Positions 12,906 to 24,410 of a stretch of 64,000 nucleotides of DNA are shown here, piece after piece. The DNA comes from Candolleomyces eurysporus. Lineage: Eukaryota; Basidiomycota; Agaricomycetes; Agaricales; Psathyrellaceae. The stretch is taken from positions 2,918-66,917 of the forward strand of contig JANBPK010000786.1 of NCBI GenBank assembly GCA_027579435.1. Reading direction: 5' to 3'. A model generated the notes under the pieces. The model made no database searches and was not told where the DNA came from. It saw only the letters and a program-made list of their open reading frames with translations. The translations under genes were made by a program, and so were the position numbers. Within the stretch, counting starts at the first letter, position 1. Every line of letters starts with the position of its first letter.

Positions 12906-13480
12906 CTACTCTTCGCTCAGGAAGGGGTTGGCAATCTCCTCGAATCCATCGACGGGGCTGAGGAGCGTTATTGTTGGGCCGCGAAGAACCACGAGGCCAA
13001 GGGAGCGTTTATGGGGATTGGGGACTGCGTGTTGTTTTTAATCGATTAGCACAGGCTCTATTCGCCAGGGTGGTAGGGTCTGCATACCAGACACGTCCTC
13101 CTCTACATCGTCCAACACGAGGTTGAGCAGCTGATCAAAGCCTTTGAGCACGCCGATAACTGGGGAAGCGAGGCGAGTCGAGTCAGAACGCATGCAGGGT
13201 CATGTTTTGTGTCTGGGAATGGACGTGCCTTCCCTGCCCCCCGTGAATTTGACCCGGATTTTCTCGTTCACGTACTTGGAGAGATCCAGGATGGCCTCGC
13301 GTTTGGGCTTATCGGTTGGGGCACCAGGGCCTGCATGGGAAATGGGGCCGGCGCCTGGACGGGGGCCTCCCCTCATCGCTGGGCCGCCCCTGCCTGCACC
13401 GCGAGCTGAACCGCGTCCCTGGATGATGAGTTGAGAGGCAGACGGCGGCAGAGGGCGTCCGTGCTCACCCTGTCGGCCAT
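12906..13480 (-). CDS. LSM7: LSm7, U6/mRNA-decay Sm-like protein
   Basis: LSm7 is shared by the cytoplasmic LSm1-7 ring (binds 3' ends of deadenylated, U-tailed mRNA and activates decapping) and the nuclear LSm2-8 ring (U6 snRNA). Exon 1 is only ATG GCC GAC AGG. Exon 2 adds an Arg/Gly-rich segment (GRGSARGAGRGGPAMRGGP) and Sm1 (AILDLSKYVNEKIRVKFTGG). The next intron starts with GC (AAG|GCACGT...CCCCAG) and restores GREVIGVLKGFDQLLNLVLD. A 53-nt intron with a GTATGC donor and TGCTAAT branch sequence leads to Sm2 (RSLGLVVLRGPTITLL) and the end NPFLSEE. Total about 130 residues, longer than the usual 100-115 because of the RG-rich N-terminal extension. Divergent from KAP95. Confidence 0.93.
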
Positions 13481-13668
13481 TGTGGAGGTGCAAGAGAGAT
13501 GTTTAGCGAGAACAAAGGTGGAGTTACATAACCCAGGCAGCCAGGCNTTTTTNGGCTTTGCACTCTGCCATCAATCAACATCCTCCTCTGCCCTTCTTTT
13601 CATCCTCCTCCCCTCCCTTAGACTCGTATACCTTATAATCCCCATCGTCGTCGACGTCGTGCACAACC
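13481..13668. promoter_or_regulatory. Shared 188-bp bidirectional promoter of LSM7 and KAP95
   Basis: The two start codons (13480 minus, 13669 plus) are separated by only 188 bp, so both 5' leaders and core promoters must lie here. The plus-strand side is CT-rich just before the KAP95 start (cctcctctgcccttcttttc), as is common for highly expressed basidiomycete genes. No clear TATA box seen. Confidence 0.6.
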
Positions 13669-16600
13669 ATGAACGCCACAGAGCTCCTGGCCAACACCCT
13701 CTCCCCTGGTGAGCCGCCGTTTTGATTGCGCGTCTTGCGCCGCAGGCTTGACCATACCCGCCCTTTTCCCTGCGATGCAGATGCCAACACGCGTCAGGAT
13801 GCCACCCAAAAGCTGGAGACAGCCTCGAGGGAGAACTATGTGCGCCAGTCTCGACGGATTCTCGTCCTGAGCCCCGTTTTTCTGACTCGGTCGCGCCCCC
13901 CNGCTTTCTTTCATGCCATGTCTTCTCTAGCCTGAATACATGCTGATGCTTTCATCGGTCCTCGTCAACGAAAGCACGCCCCTACATGTCAGAAACGCCG
14001 CTGGACTAGCCCTCAAAAACGCCCTGTCTGCAAGGGTGCGTCCTCCTCGCCGTCGTTGGGCCCTTAATGAGCCCTTTGCCCATTTAATCACATCCGCTAA
14101 TCGTTCTTTGATCACAGGAGTCTGCCCGGCAGACAGAGTACAGCACACGATGGCTCGGACTCGGCGACGATGTCAAGTCCAAGATCAAGCAGGATGCCTT
14201 GTTGACCCTCGGTTCGCCCAGTGCCAAGGCGGGAAACTTTGCGTCCCAGGTCGTAGCCGCCATTGCCGCGGTCGAGCTCCCCGAGGGACGCTGGAACGAC
14301 TTGATTGAAGTCCTTTTGGGCTTTGTCAACAGCGAGCAGAATACCAATCTCAAAGTAGCCACCCTCCAGACTATCGGATTCATTTGTGAAGCTATTGTGA
14401 GTGGTTTGTGCCTTTGGTGGTCCCATCGGAGCCGCGCGTCCCCTCTTCTCTCGTTGCTCATCATTTTTCCATTTATCCATGAATAGAAACCTGAGATCCT
14501 CAGCTTGAAGGCCAATGAAATTCTTACCGCTGTTATCCATGGTGCCAGGAAAGAAGAACCATCTCCGGAGGTTCAGCTCGCTGCCATCCACGCCCTTTTC
14601 AACTCGCTCGAATTCATCAGAGAAAACTTTGAGCGCGAGGTGCGTGTGTTATTCAGAGCATATATGGCCTGGTGGTCTGACGATGCTCAGGGCGAGCGAA
14701 ATTACATTATGCAAGTCGTTTGTGAGGCTACCCAGAATCCTTCAGTTAATGTGCAAGTCGGGGCCTTTGAATGCTTGGTGCGGATCATGAGTTTGTACTA
14801 CGATAAGATGGCTTTGTACATGGAACAAGCACTCTTTGGCGTACGTCGTATTTTTTCTTGTCCTTTGAAAAAAAACTCACAGTCTTGTCTAGTTGACTGT
14901 CGTTGGAATGAAAAACTCTGACGAGCGTGTCGCATTGCAAGCTGTCGAGTTCTGGTCAACTGTTTGCGAAGAGGAAATCGAGCTTGCACTCGAGGCACAG
15001 GAGGTGAGCGTACTNCCCTTAGATCCGTTGGCTGATTGCTCATNCCNGTCGTGATAGGCCGCGGAGTATGGTGAACAACCCGAGCAAGANTCCAGNCATT
15101 TCGCCAAGATCGCTTTGCCCGAAATCATTCCAGTGCTCCTGACCCTGCTCACCAAGCAAGAGGAAGATGCNGATGAGGACGANTGGAACGTTTCCATGGC
15201 TGCCGGAACCTGCTTGTCGCTTCTTGCAGGTGCTGTGCAGGACAACATCGTATCTGCTGTCATTCCCTTCATCGAGGGCAACATCAAGTCGGAGGACTGG
15301 CATCATCGTGAAGCCGCCGTTATGGCGTTTGGTTCGATTCTNGAGGGCCCCGACCCATCGGTGTTGACTCCTCTAGTTAANCAGGCCTTGCCGCTCCTTA
15401 TCGCGATGATGGCCGATACGAACCTCCAGGTCAAGGATACGACTGCTTGGACTCTTGGTCGTATTTGCGACACCCTGATTGAGACCATCAAGCCTGATGT
15501 NCACCTTCACGCTCTTATTGAGGCACTCGCTAGCGGGTTGCGCGACAACCCTCGTATTGTGACCAACTGCTGCTGGGCGTTGATGAATTTGGCTGAGCAG
15601 ACCAGTCTGATGTTTGACCCTGAAGACCCCACCCAGTCTAACCCTCTTTCCAAGTACTACGAGCCGATCATGGCTGCCCTCCTTCAGGTCACGGAAAGGT
15701 GTGTANTTNCGTGTCTATGTCTTGTTTNCGACTNNGATGNGAGGTTTTACGAACAGCGGAAGTAACGAAGCCAACTTCAGGACTGCGGCATACGAAGCGA
15801 TCGTCGCCTATGTTTCGGCAGCAACCAACGACGTTATTCCTGTCATTCAAACTACTGTCGTTACGATTCTCCAGCGGATGGAACACCTTCTGTCCATTCA
15901 AGTAAGTCAGCTTANNNTTTTGATATGATTAAGCTAATAGATATCACAAAGAACCAAATCGTGGGTGTTGACGACCGTAACAACTGGAATGAGCTGCAAG
16001 GCAATCTCTGCAACGTTGTCACTGTAAGCAANAACAGGGTTTCATNGCATATTGATAGNTAACTCACCCATTCTCGTTTAGCATGTCACTCGCAAGCTTC
16101 ATGGCGGCATTCAACCCNTGGGCGATCGNATTATGACTCTTATCCTGCAGCTTGCGCAATCTGCAGGTAGGACATCAACGGTTCTCGAAGACGCCTTCCT
16201 TGCGGTCGGTGCTCTTTGNGGTGGTAAGATNTNCTATCCTATNATCNNTGTCCACATTCTCACATCATCCTCGTCCCCTAGCTCTCGAATCGAACTTTGC
16301 GCCCTACATNCAGCCTTTCCTGCCCTACCTGTACACCGCGCTCAAGGCACACGAAGATGCNCAACTNTGCACTGTCGCTGTTGGCTTGATNGGTGATATC
16401 TCGCGTGCTNTGGGCAACCAGAGCGCACAATACGCCAACTCGTTCATGACTGTGTTGCTTGAGAATCTGCAGAGCGATTTGGTGGGCAGGAACGTCAAGA
16501 TTACGATCCTTTCGACGTTTGGTGATATTGCTTTGGCGATTGGNCCNGCGTTTGAGCCNTACCTTGCGACNACTATGAATGTCCTGCAGCAGGCTGGTGC

Positions 16601-17154
16601 TGTGGAGCCCAACCCGGTACGTGGATGCGTTAATGGCTTTCTGGCNAGTTTACTCATGAGGATGATTGTACAGCTTGACTATGATCTCGTCGATTATGTT
16701 GCTCANCTTCGTGAGGGTATCTTGGAAGCCTACACTGGTATCGTCACTGGCCTCAAGAAGACCGAAGGAGGTNCGTCNTGCNCAACGTTCTTCCTCATCT
16801 ACCNTGCNTTAACANCATTCTCCTGTTGATAGTGAACTTCCTGGTCCCTCACGTCGCATCGATCCTCGACTTGGTGCAGAGGTGNTTGGGCGANGAGGAG
16901 AGGCTGGATTCGTTGCTGAGGTTGTCNTATGGTCTCCTTGGNGACCTTGCGGACTGCTACCCCAATGGACAGATCAAGCAGTACCTCTTGCAGCAGTGGG
17001 TTGTGTCGGAGTTGAGGACTAAGCAGCGGATGGTTCCTGAGACGAAGAAGACGCTCCGTTGGGCGAGGGAGGTATGTCGNATTTCGTGCATTGCATTTNA
17101 NCCGAGCATTTCTGACTTGATAATCTTTAGATGGTCAGGATNGCAACACAATAA
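13669..17154 (+). CDS. KAP95: Importin subunit beta-1 (karyopherin 95)
   Basis: Nuclear import receptor that binds importin alpha/cNLS cargo, FG nucleoporins and RanGTP. The start [13 protein letters not shown] joins, after a GT-AG intron, [24 protein letters not shown]-repeat frames follow in order: [74 protein letters not shown], the acidic loop (KQEEDADED then [14 protein letters not shown]) which in this family contacts importin alpha, [18 protein letters not shown], and the C-terminal repeats to [14 protein letters not shown]. The last exon is tiny (MVR-x-ATQ-stop at 17131-17154). At least ten short introns. Length near 860 residues matches the family. N-containing codons are scattered but no true break is seen. 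Confidence 0.95.
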
Positions 17155-18480
17155 ATGCGTTACCCTCCTNACTCTTTTTTCTTTCTTTTCCTGTCTTCTT
17201 ATTATTGTAGCGCCTTCGAATGATTTCCTTTCTTTTTCGCCTTTGTGCGTTTGTTCTTGATGTGACGACATGCAATCGACTCCACTGGGATTTTTCAGTT
17301 TCTTTCACTTTGTATATTTTTTGTTGTTGTTTCAACGCAAGCATTTGGTCCTCTCAAGGAGGCACATACAACCGTCACGAATTGCATGTCATAGATGATG
17401 ATNNNNGGACGATACAATAGTATTCGTAGTAGCTGTTAACTTTCTCTTCCTCTTCTTCCTTTCTTTTCTGACTANNTNGTAGCTCCTTCTTGGCGAATCG
17501 CGCCGCTATATCCTACTCCCCTCCTAGGTTTTTGANTATTNNANGTTAGGATTCATTCACCCTCCAGCCGATCCGTCTCTGTTCTTCTNGTCTTTTTACT
17601 ACTCTCCTCTCGTCNCTCTCCACTACATTTCCGAAAGAATTACCTACATCAATGACGGCTTCCTATCCATCCATCCATTCCACCCATCCAATCCATCCTC
17701 TGTAGCGTTTACACCACACCTCTGTCCATGTCATCCATCCCATCATGTTTCATAAATTTGCTCCTTTACCTCTTTTTGTTGCTGTTTCTTTTTTTTTCAA
17801 TGTTACTTTTTTTCACCCCCTCTCTTCTCTCACTCTCTCAGTTCGAAGTTCGATTTTGAGATCTATTCGGTTGACTGGTTACTCTTCGGGTTCTCTCACT
17901 CCTCGCCGTCATTGTGTCTTCCTTCGGGGTTAACTCTTTGTCTTTCTCAGCCTTCCGCCATGTTGTTCGACATACAACCTCCCCCTTTCTGACGTCACAT
18001 TGNNCTGCGCTTGTACAGTCTCTTCGCGCCGCCCGTTAACATTGCTCCTTAGACTCCGCTTCTTCACGATCCTGCTACCCATTCGACCCCTGCTAATTGA
18101 TTGTTTCATACCGGTACATAATGCTGTAACGACTTTCTGCCTGTTGACGGTTTTTTCGGCTCTTCCTCCTTGGTCTCTCCCGCGAAAAATGCATCCCATC
18201 CCATCGCAGCCCGCCTCTCATGATTAATTCATCCCTGCAATCTTTCCACTGGCATTGTATCATCATCATCATCCTCATCTTGCAATTGTTCTTCAANACA
18301 ANACGACCCCTGGCTTCCGGGTTCACGTTCATGCACATTACACTGTATCATATCATATCATTTTTTGGAATAGCTGTACATACATACTTCAATACGACTC
18401 TAGAGCNCTANCNNTTGGCAATACTANAACTAGNNCACCGAANCGATTGTTTCGGGTTCNTTGGCCCGTTGGCGCGGTCT
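17155..18480. other. KAP95 3' flank, pyrimidine-rich, with an ATCC repeat
   Basis: No gene supported. The sequence is very CT/T-rich on the plus strand and contains an imperfect ATCC run at 17664-17698. It probably includes the KAP95 3' UTR and a T-rich spacer. A CRE-type palindrome lies at 17990-17997 with no obvious target start nearby. Confidence 0.4.
17664..17698 (+). repeat. Imperfect (ATCC)n microsatellite
   Basis: Runs of ATCC/CATC with small interruptions (ctatccatccatccattcc and following cacccatccaatccatcc) inside the pyrimidine-rich flank of KAP95. Confidence 0.6.
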
Positions 18481-18489
18481 TTCTTCTAC

Positions 18490-18850
18490 TCTTCAGGGTC
18501 TCTGAATCCGATNCCGGAGGAAACAGCAGGNGNTGTCTTTAGAAACCCAATGCACTGGAACACGATGAGTAAATNGNGTGTCTCNAGACTTCGGGNTGAG
18601 AAGCTCTCCGCTCCGGAGACCGATCGGCGGGCGTTTCGTAGTCGTTCGAGAGGTGTAAAGACAGTATTTCTTGAAGGAGTTTGTCTGGAAGAGTTTTGGG
18701 ATAGATCTGGCTCCTCTCCAATCTCTCGCTCGCTTCTATGGAGTCCGGGAAATGCTGACTGCCACATCTCCATCTCCGCGGCCCGTCATTGGTGCAGCGC
18801 CCGACCCCGACGGAGGACAGTATATTCTTGGAGCGAGCGCGACCCACACT
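18490..18850 (-). pseudogene. F-box-like gene fragment, probably decayed
   Basis: On the minus strand the frame reads PKTLPDKLLQEILSLHLSND, which matches the opening helix of fungal F-box-like domains (LPDELLxEILSLxLS). Further on, after an N-rich spot that shifts frame, LLIVFQCIGFLKT lines up with the usual LLVVCKRWLRVAT element of this family. F-box proteins bind Skp1 and pick targets for SCF ubiquitin ligases. I find no start, and the frame is broken by Ns and stops, so I regard it as a remnant. The match rests on two short motifs only. Confidence 0.3.
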
Positions 18851-19634
18851 NGAGNGTGTTAGCCGGGCGGACTTGGGTGCGTTATTTTATGATAACNGCG
18901 TTTCCAGCTCAAGAATATGACCACTAGGGCTATCCCAGAGCTTNNNNCNNTNNNNGTGACCAGGGCAGCTGGTCAACGATACAACTCATGACTGTGGCCC
19001 TTCTCNGATACGGTACAGTCGATAAGCGGAGCCATAACGCAGGGGATACATATATGGATATATACAAGTCGAANTTCTGCCCAGGAGCAGTANTCCAGCT
19101 CTCCCTNAAAGCCCACCTGTACTTCAGTTGAAGAGAGAGATGACGACTGAACTACCGGTACCACTATTCCCCGAAGCTTAACCTCCCCACTCAGGACCTT
19201 CTCGTTGTAGACTATGACAAGTTGAGTCAGGGNGACGTNGAGGAAGTCAATTGAGAAGCTATGGAGGGCCGCGACGGAGTTTCGGTTTTGGTATTGAGTA
19301 TCTCGTTTAATTTTTTTGCCAGATATCCGCGGCGTTCTGCGGATTCGGATAGGCTGCAGNTGCATAGTAGGTCATTGACATTCAAATTCGGCCGGTANGA
19401 AGAANTTGGCCACTGAAGNGTTGGTTGAGCCGATGTTCGCTATGGGACGNGNANCTCTNNNNNNACCCATGGAAGAGAANAATGAAGTATTGGCAAGGAA
19501 NTCGTNGAGATTCGTTTGNGTAAGNCNNCTNNNATCTGTCCGGGNANCCTATCAGCCTCCTCGTTTATAAANCTTCTGATAANGCGGTNCTTACTTACAC
19601 NCATAGATANGAAGCCNNAGGAGCCACCTTCTCC

Positions 19635-20071
19635 GATTTCNAAGGCAACACAGANATCGCCGAATTCGTCAANGTATCCAAAGACGATGCCTTTNCATTC
19701 CCTGCTATCGTCCACCGAACGTACCCAGCGCCTGTTCAGAAGAACCTGGAGACGGTGGTAAGGCCGTTCATCCGGAGATGCGTGGACGTCTGTGNAACGA
19801 TGNTGAGGGTATTCGAAAGGAAGTTGGTGAAGAGGCATCGGGAAGAGAATAAGAGTATCTGTGAGAGTAGGTGTATTAAGGTGCCCGACTCCCGGAAGGA
19901 AGGACGCTGTTNTAGGTGCCCATACGGGTTTTGGAAGGTAAGCCTGAGTTTTTCGTCTGCCTGAAAGTCAAGTACGCCTGCTAGAGATCGCTCAACCTTT
20001 TCAGCATTTCCATTCTGTTCAACAAATTGGGAGGATTGCAGGTCTTGACTCCTGGGACGAAGGATGATTAG
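19635..20071 (+). CDS. Uncharacterised gene fragment, two exons
   Basis: A plus-strand open frame with many N runs from about 19635 (EFVxVSKDDAFxFPAIVHRT, then YPAPVQKNLETVVRPFIRRC and VFERKLVKRHREENKSICES). It reaches a Cys-containing end, RCxRCPYGFWK. A consensus donor (AAG|GTAAGC at 19938) and acceptor (GATTGCAG at 20041) join it in frame to VLTPGTKDD-stop. I do not recognise the family. The 5' end is lost in an N-rich stretch (19440-19620), so this is partial at best. The minus strand also has an open frame here (19440-20122), and I cannot exclude that one. Confidence 0.3.
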
Positions 20072-20388
20072 AAATATGTCAAGGGTAGCTCGAAAATCGC
20101 GTCNNGGCATTTCGAGGTGCACTCACCTCNTGGTTCGAATAGCCTATTCCTGGGTATGCGATCTGNAGTATTGGAGGCACCCNTGACTTCTTGTCAGGGG
20201 GCATTCTCAGGTCATCTCACCATCGCGTGCAGTAAGTTCGATCTTGTCTTTCCCACTGCAGCAGTTGCCGNGCATNANNGCGTCTGCNTCTTGACCACCN
20301 CCAAGAAAGCAAGCATAATACCCACTCCTTCAGACCTTNNCNNTGNACGATGTGGAAGTTGTCGATCTAAGCAATAACAGCGCTTTGA

Positions 20389-20719
20389 TTGCAGAAAGTA
20401 CTAGAAAGCCTTCTCGAGTTCGAGTTCCGTTGGAANATTGATTTACGGCTGCGCAGTGGTTTAAGATTAGGCAGGGCATGTGGAGGATGGATAGCGAAAA
20501 GGTATGTCACTCACTGGACATTATGGAAAGATGGANGATCAATTTGCTTTCATGCTCTAGGGAATCCAGGGTTACATCACGACTGGCGAGAAGTATGATA
20601 AGGTGAGGACGCAAATAATTCGCGCCGACAACCAGGAGATACTAGCGGTTTGGATAATTCCACCGCTGCCTGGTGTCATTGTAGTTCCGGAGGAGAAACA
20701 TGAAATCAATCGACGCTGA
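20389..20719 (+). CDS. Uncharacterised C-terminal exon pair
   Basis: A short exon ending QGMWRMDSEK joins through a GTATGT...CTCTAG intron (20502-20560) to GIQGYITTGEKYDKVR, then IIRADNQEILAVW and EEKHEINRR-stop at 20719. The second exon reads like real protein. The first has an in-frame TGA just upstream next to an N, and an alternative frame (KVLESLLEFEFRW) starts after an ATTGCAG acceptor. Family unknown. It could belong with the fragment ending at 20071 or be a separate remnant. Confidence 0.25.
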
Positions 20720-21639
20720 TGCATGTGGAACTGCGACNCGCCCATGAAACTGAAATGGGCGCTTATGCTGAGGCGTGTACAAGGNGTGTATTATATGAAA
20801 ATGAAGTGCTTCATGACGATGTTCTGAGTTGCAGAAGTTGTGTCATCCCCGTGGTGTTTCGAGGACGGGTGAAACTGTGCAATATGCCCAAATAAACCAG
20901 AGAAAGAAAGGCGCATGTAGCCCATGAGAATGAGAGCNGTAGGCGCTTGGCCAGGAGATGGTAAACAAGATCAGGACGCCCACAGCCTTTCTAAGGAATA
21001 GGGTTGGGGGTGCTGGTGGCAGCGGAAAACCNCAGGTACCATTATATGAGATCTTCGCAGTTTTAGAGTTGCACAGGAAGTCCCAGCCAGAAGCATGCTC
21101 CCCGAAGGAAGGAAAGGCCCGCTCTAGAGGTAATAAGCAGGGCGGCCTTGGTAGATAGTCTTGGCTAGTTCATGGATCCATCTAGACAAGCAAGTTTATG
21201 AAAGAAAGCTGGCCAGAACGGCCTTCCTCTGATGACCTCGCTGACTCGACGTGGCGCAAGATAGCCCTCTAAGACGGCTAGGCTCCGGTTGCCTTCGTCA
21301 CAGCCTCATCCAGAGGCCAACCTTTGGCTGACGATGAAAGGGTGGGCTTAGAGCCCGCCCCTCTGTCGGGTCGTTAAGGGCCCACGAAATTAAAACGCCA
21401 GAGGTCAGCCGTTCAGACCCGTTCTGTGCGCTGCCTCCATACTGTGGTGTACCTTTATCGGTAACATGGAACCAGGGGGAGTGCGCAGTCGGGTGAAACC
21501 GTAAGCTCGTGTTGGGTTAGGACCAATAGCTGACCTTGAAGGTTCCGTTTCCATGGCCTAGGAGCGTTCACGGCCGTTCACGCAGGATCGTGATACGCTG
21601 GCTAGCTATGGCGGAAGACCGTTGAGGACGACCGGGTAA
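20720..21639. other. Spacer before the GAPDH promoter
   Basis: No protein-like frame with splice context found. The stretch includes GC-rich pieces around 21,290-21,380 and a small direct repeat of gttcacg near 21,565. Confidence 0.35.
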
Positions 21640-21902
21640 ACGAACCAGCGTTATTCGTCATTGGCTGCCATTGGAAGAAAAAAAGTGGACCAGGGCTAAG
21701 CGTTCTGGTGATTTCCATACTTGGCCGACGCCCCAAAACGGGGGACCGGCCGACGACCATTGGCTGATGACACACTGATCTAGGTCATCGATAGATAAAC
21801 TGGAGTGGTACTGGGCCCGCCCAATAAAAGCCCAGCTGATTCAGGATTCCAGTATCCTCATCTCTTCTTCCTCCACCATCTACATCCCAGTCAACGTCCA
21901 CC
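21640..21902 (+). promoter_or_regulatory. GAPDH core promoter and leader
   Basis: Just upstream of the GAPDH start is a CT-rich leader (catctcttcttcctccacca). About 75 nt upstream is a CCAAT-like/TATA-like element (gcccaataaaagccc, around 21,820-21,835). This layout, TATA-like box followed by a pyrimidine-rich block right at the transcription start, is typical of strong basidiomycete promoters such as gpd. The transcription start itself is inferred. Confidence 0.45.
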
Positions 21903-23425
<1,523 letters not shown>

Positions 23426-24410
23426 ATGCATGAACCCAACGAGCAACGGCCTTTATTGTAAACCCATAATCGCCATTCACCAGGGGGTGTATTCGTGTTG
23501 AAGAAGTATCAAATTTTGAACGCTGTAGTTGTAAAGACGAAAATCATGTCATGTCACTCCTTCTTTTTATCTGTAATTTCTTAGCGTTGCGCACCATAGA
23601 CAAATTCATAGCAGCGGCTTTTTTGCGACGTCTGGACCATGGGCATCCAAAAAAAGAATGGAGTGGGAGATAGAGAGGCTTCTCANANGTTTTTCAAAAC
23701 AAAACGCTCGACCGTCGGAACCCGGTTGAGGTGAATCCCCGTCCCTCAANGTTCACATCCTCNCAGGGTATCGTCCCGACTCCCCGNTGTCGGTCTCGAT
23801 GCACCAGATTGGTCCGCTTTGTCTATCTGAAAANTTTCTGACTCTTCCCCGCCTTACTTCCTATTCATTACAGATCCGGAGCTGAATTGTTGGTTATCTA
23901 TCATTCCAACGTANGACTGATATGATGTGCGCTGCATTTTATTGGAAGAAAGGAGAATCCTCGCCACGCGCCACCGCCGATTCAGTCGAACGTTTGAGGG
24001 AGTTCGGTCCCCANGTTTATGGATGGACGGGNGACAACGGGTGAGGCGTGCGTACCGCATCAGACGGTGAAGACGGACNAAGGAACGNAGNACTGCGTCA
24101 TACTCATCGAACGTGCCGCACAATGCTCAAGAAAGAAGTATAGTNCTTGCTGTCTCCTTTGTNATACACNCAGCCCNCCGCCGTGCGGGTANNTGCAAAA
24201 AAAAANCACGAGTCGCAANCGAAAATGTGTAAAGAATGCGGATAAGGATATGTATGTATTAGTCCTCCAACGAGGAGAACGTCCAGGGGCGCGGGTTAAT
24301 GATACACTTTACTACTTTCAATCCTTCCTTCTTTCTTCTTGGTGCTAGTCAAGTCTACTTTACTTTCANNCAGTGTCCAATCGTTTGTCTATAGCGAGGG
24401 AGAGGAGAGC
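23426..24410. other. Convergent 3' region between GAPDH and MDH
   Basis: No gene. Holds the two 3' UTRs; N-rich around 23,690-24,230. Open frames on either strand lack recognisable features. Confidence 0.5.
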
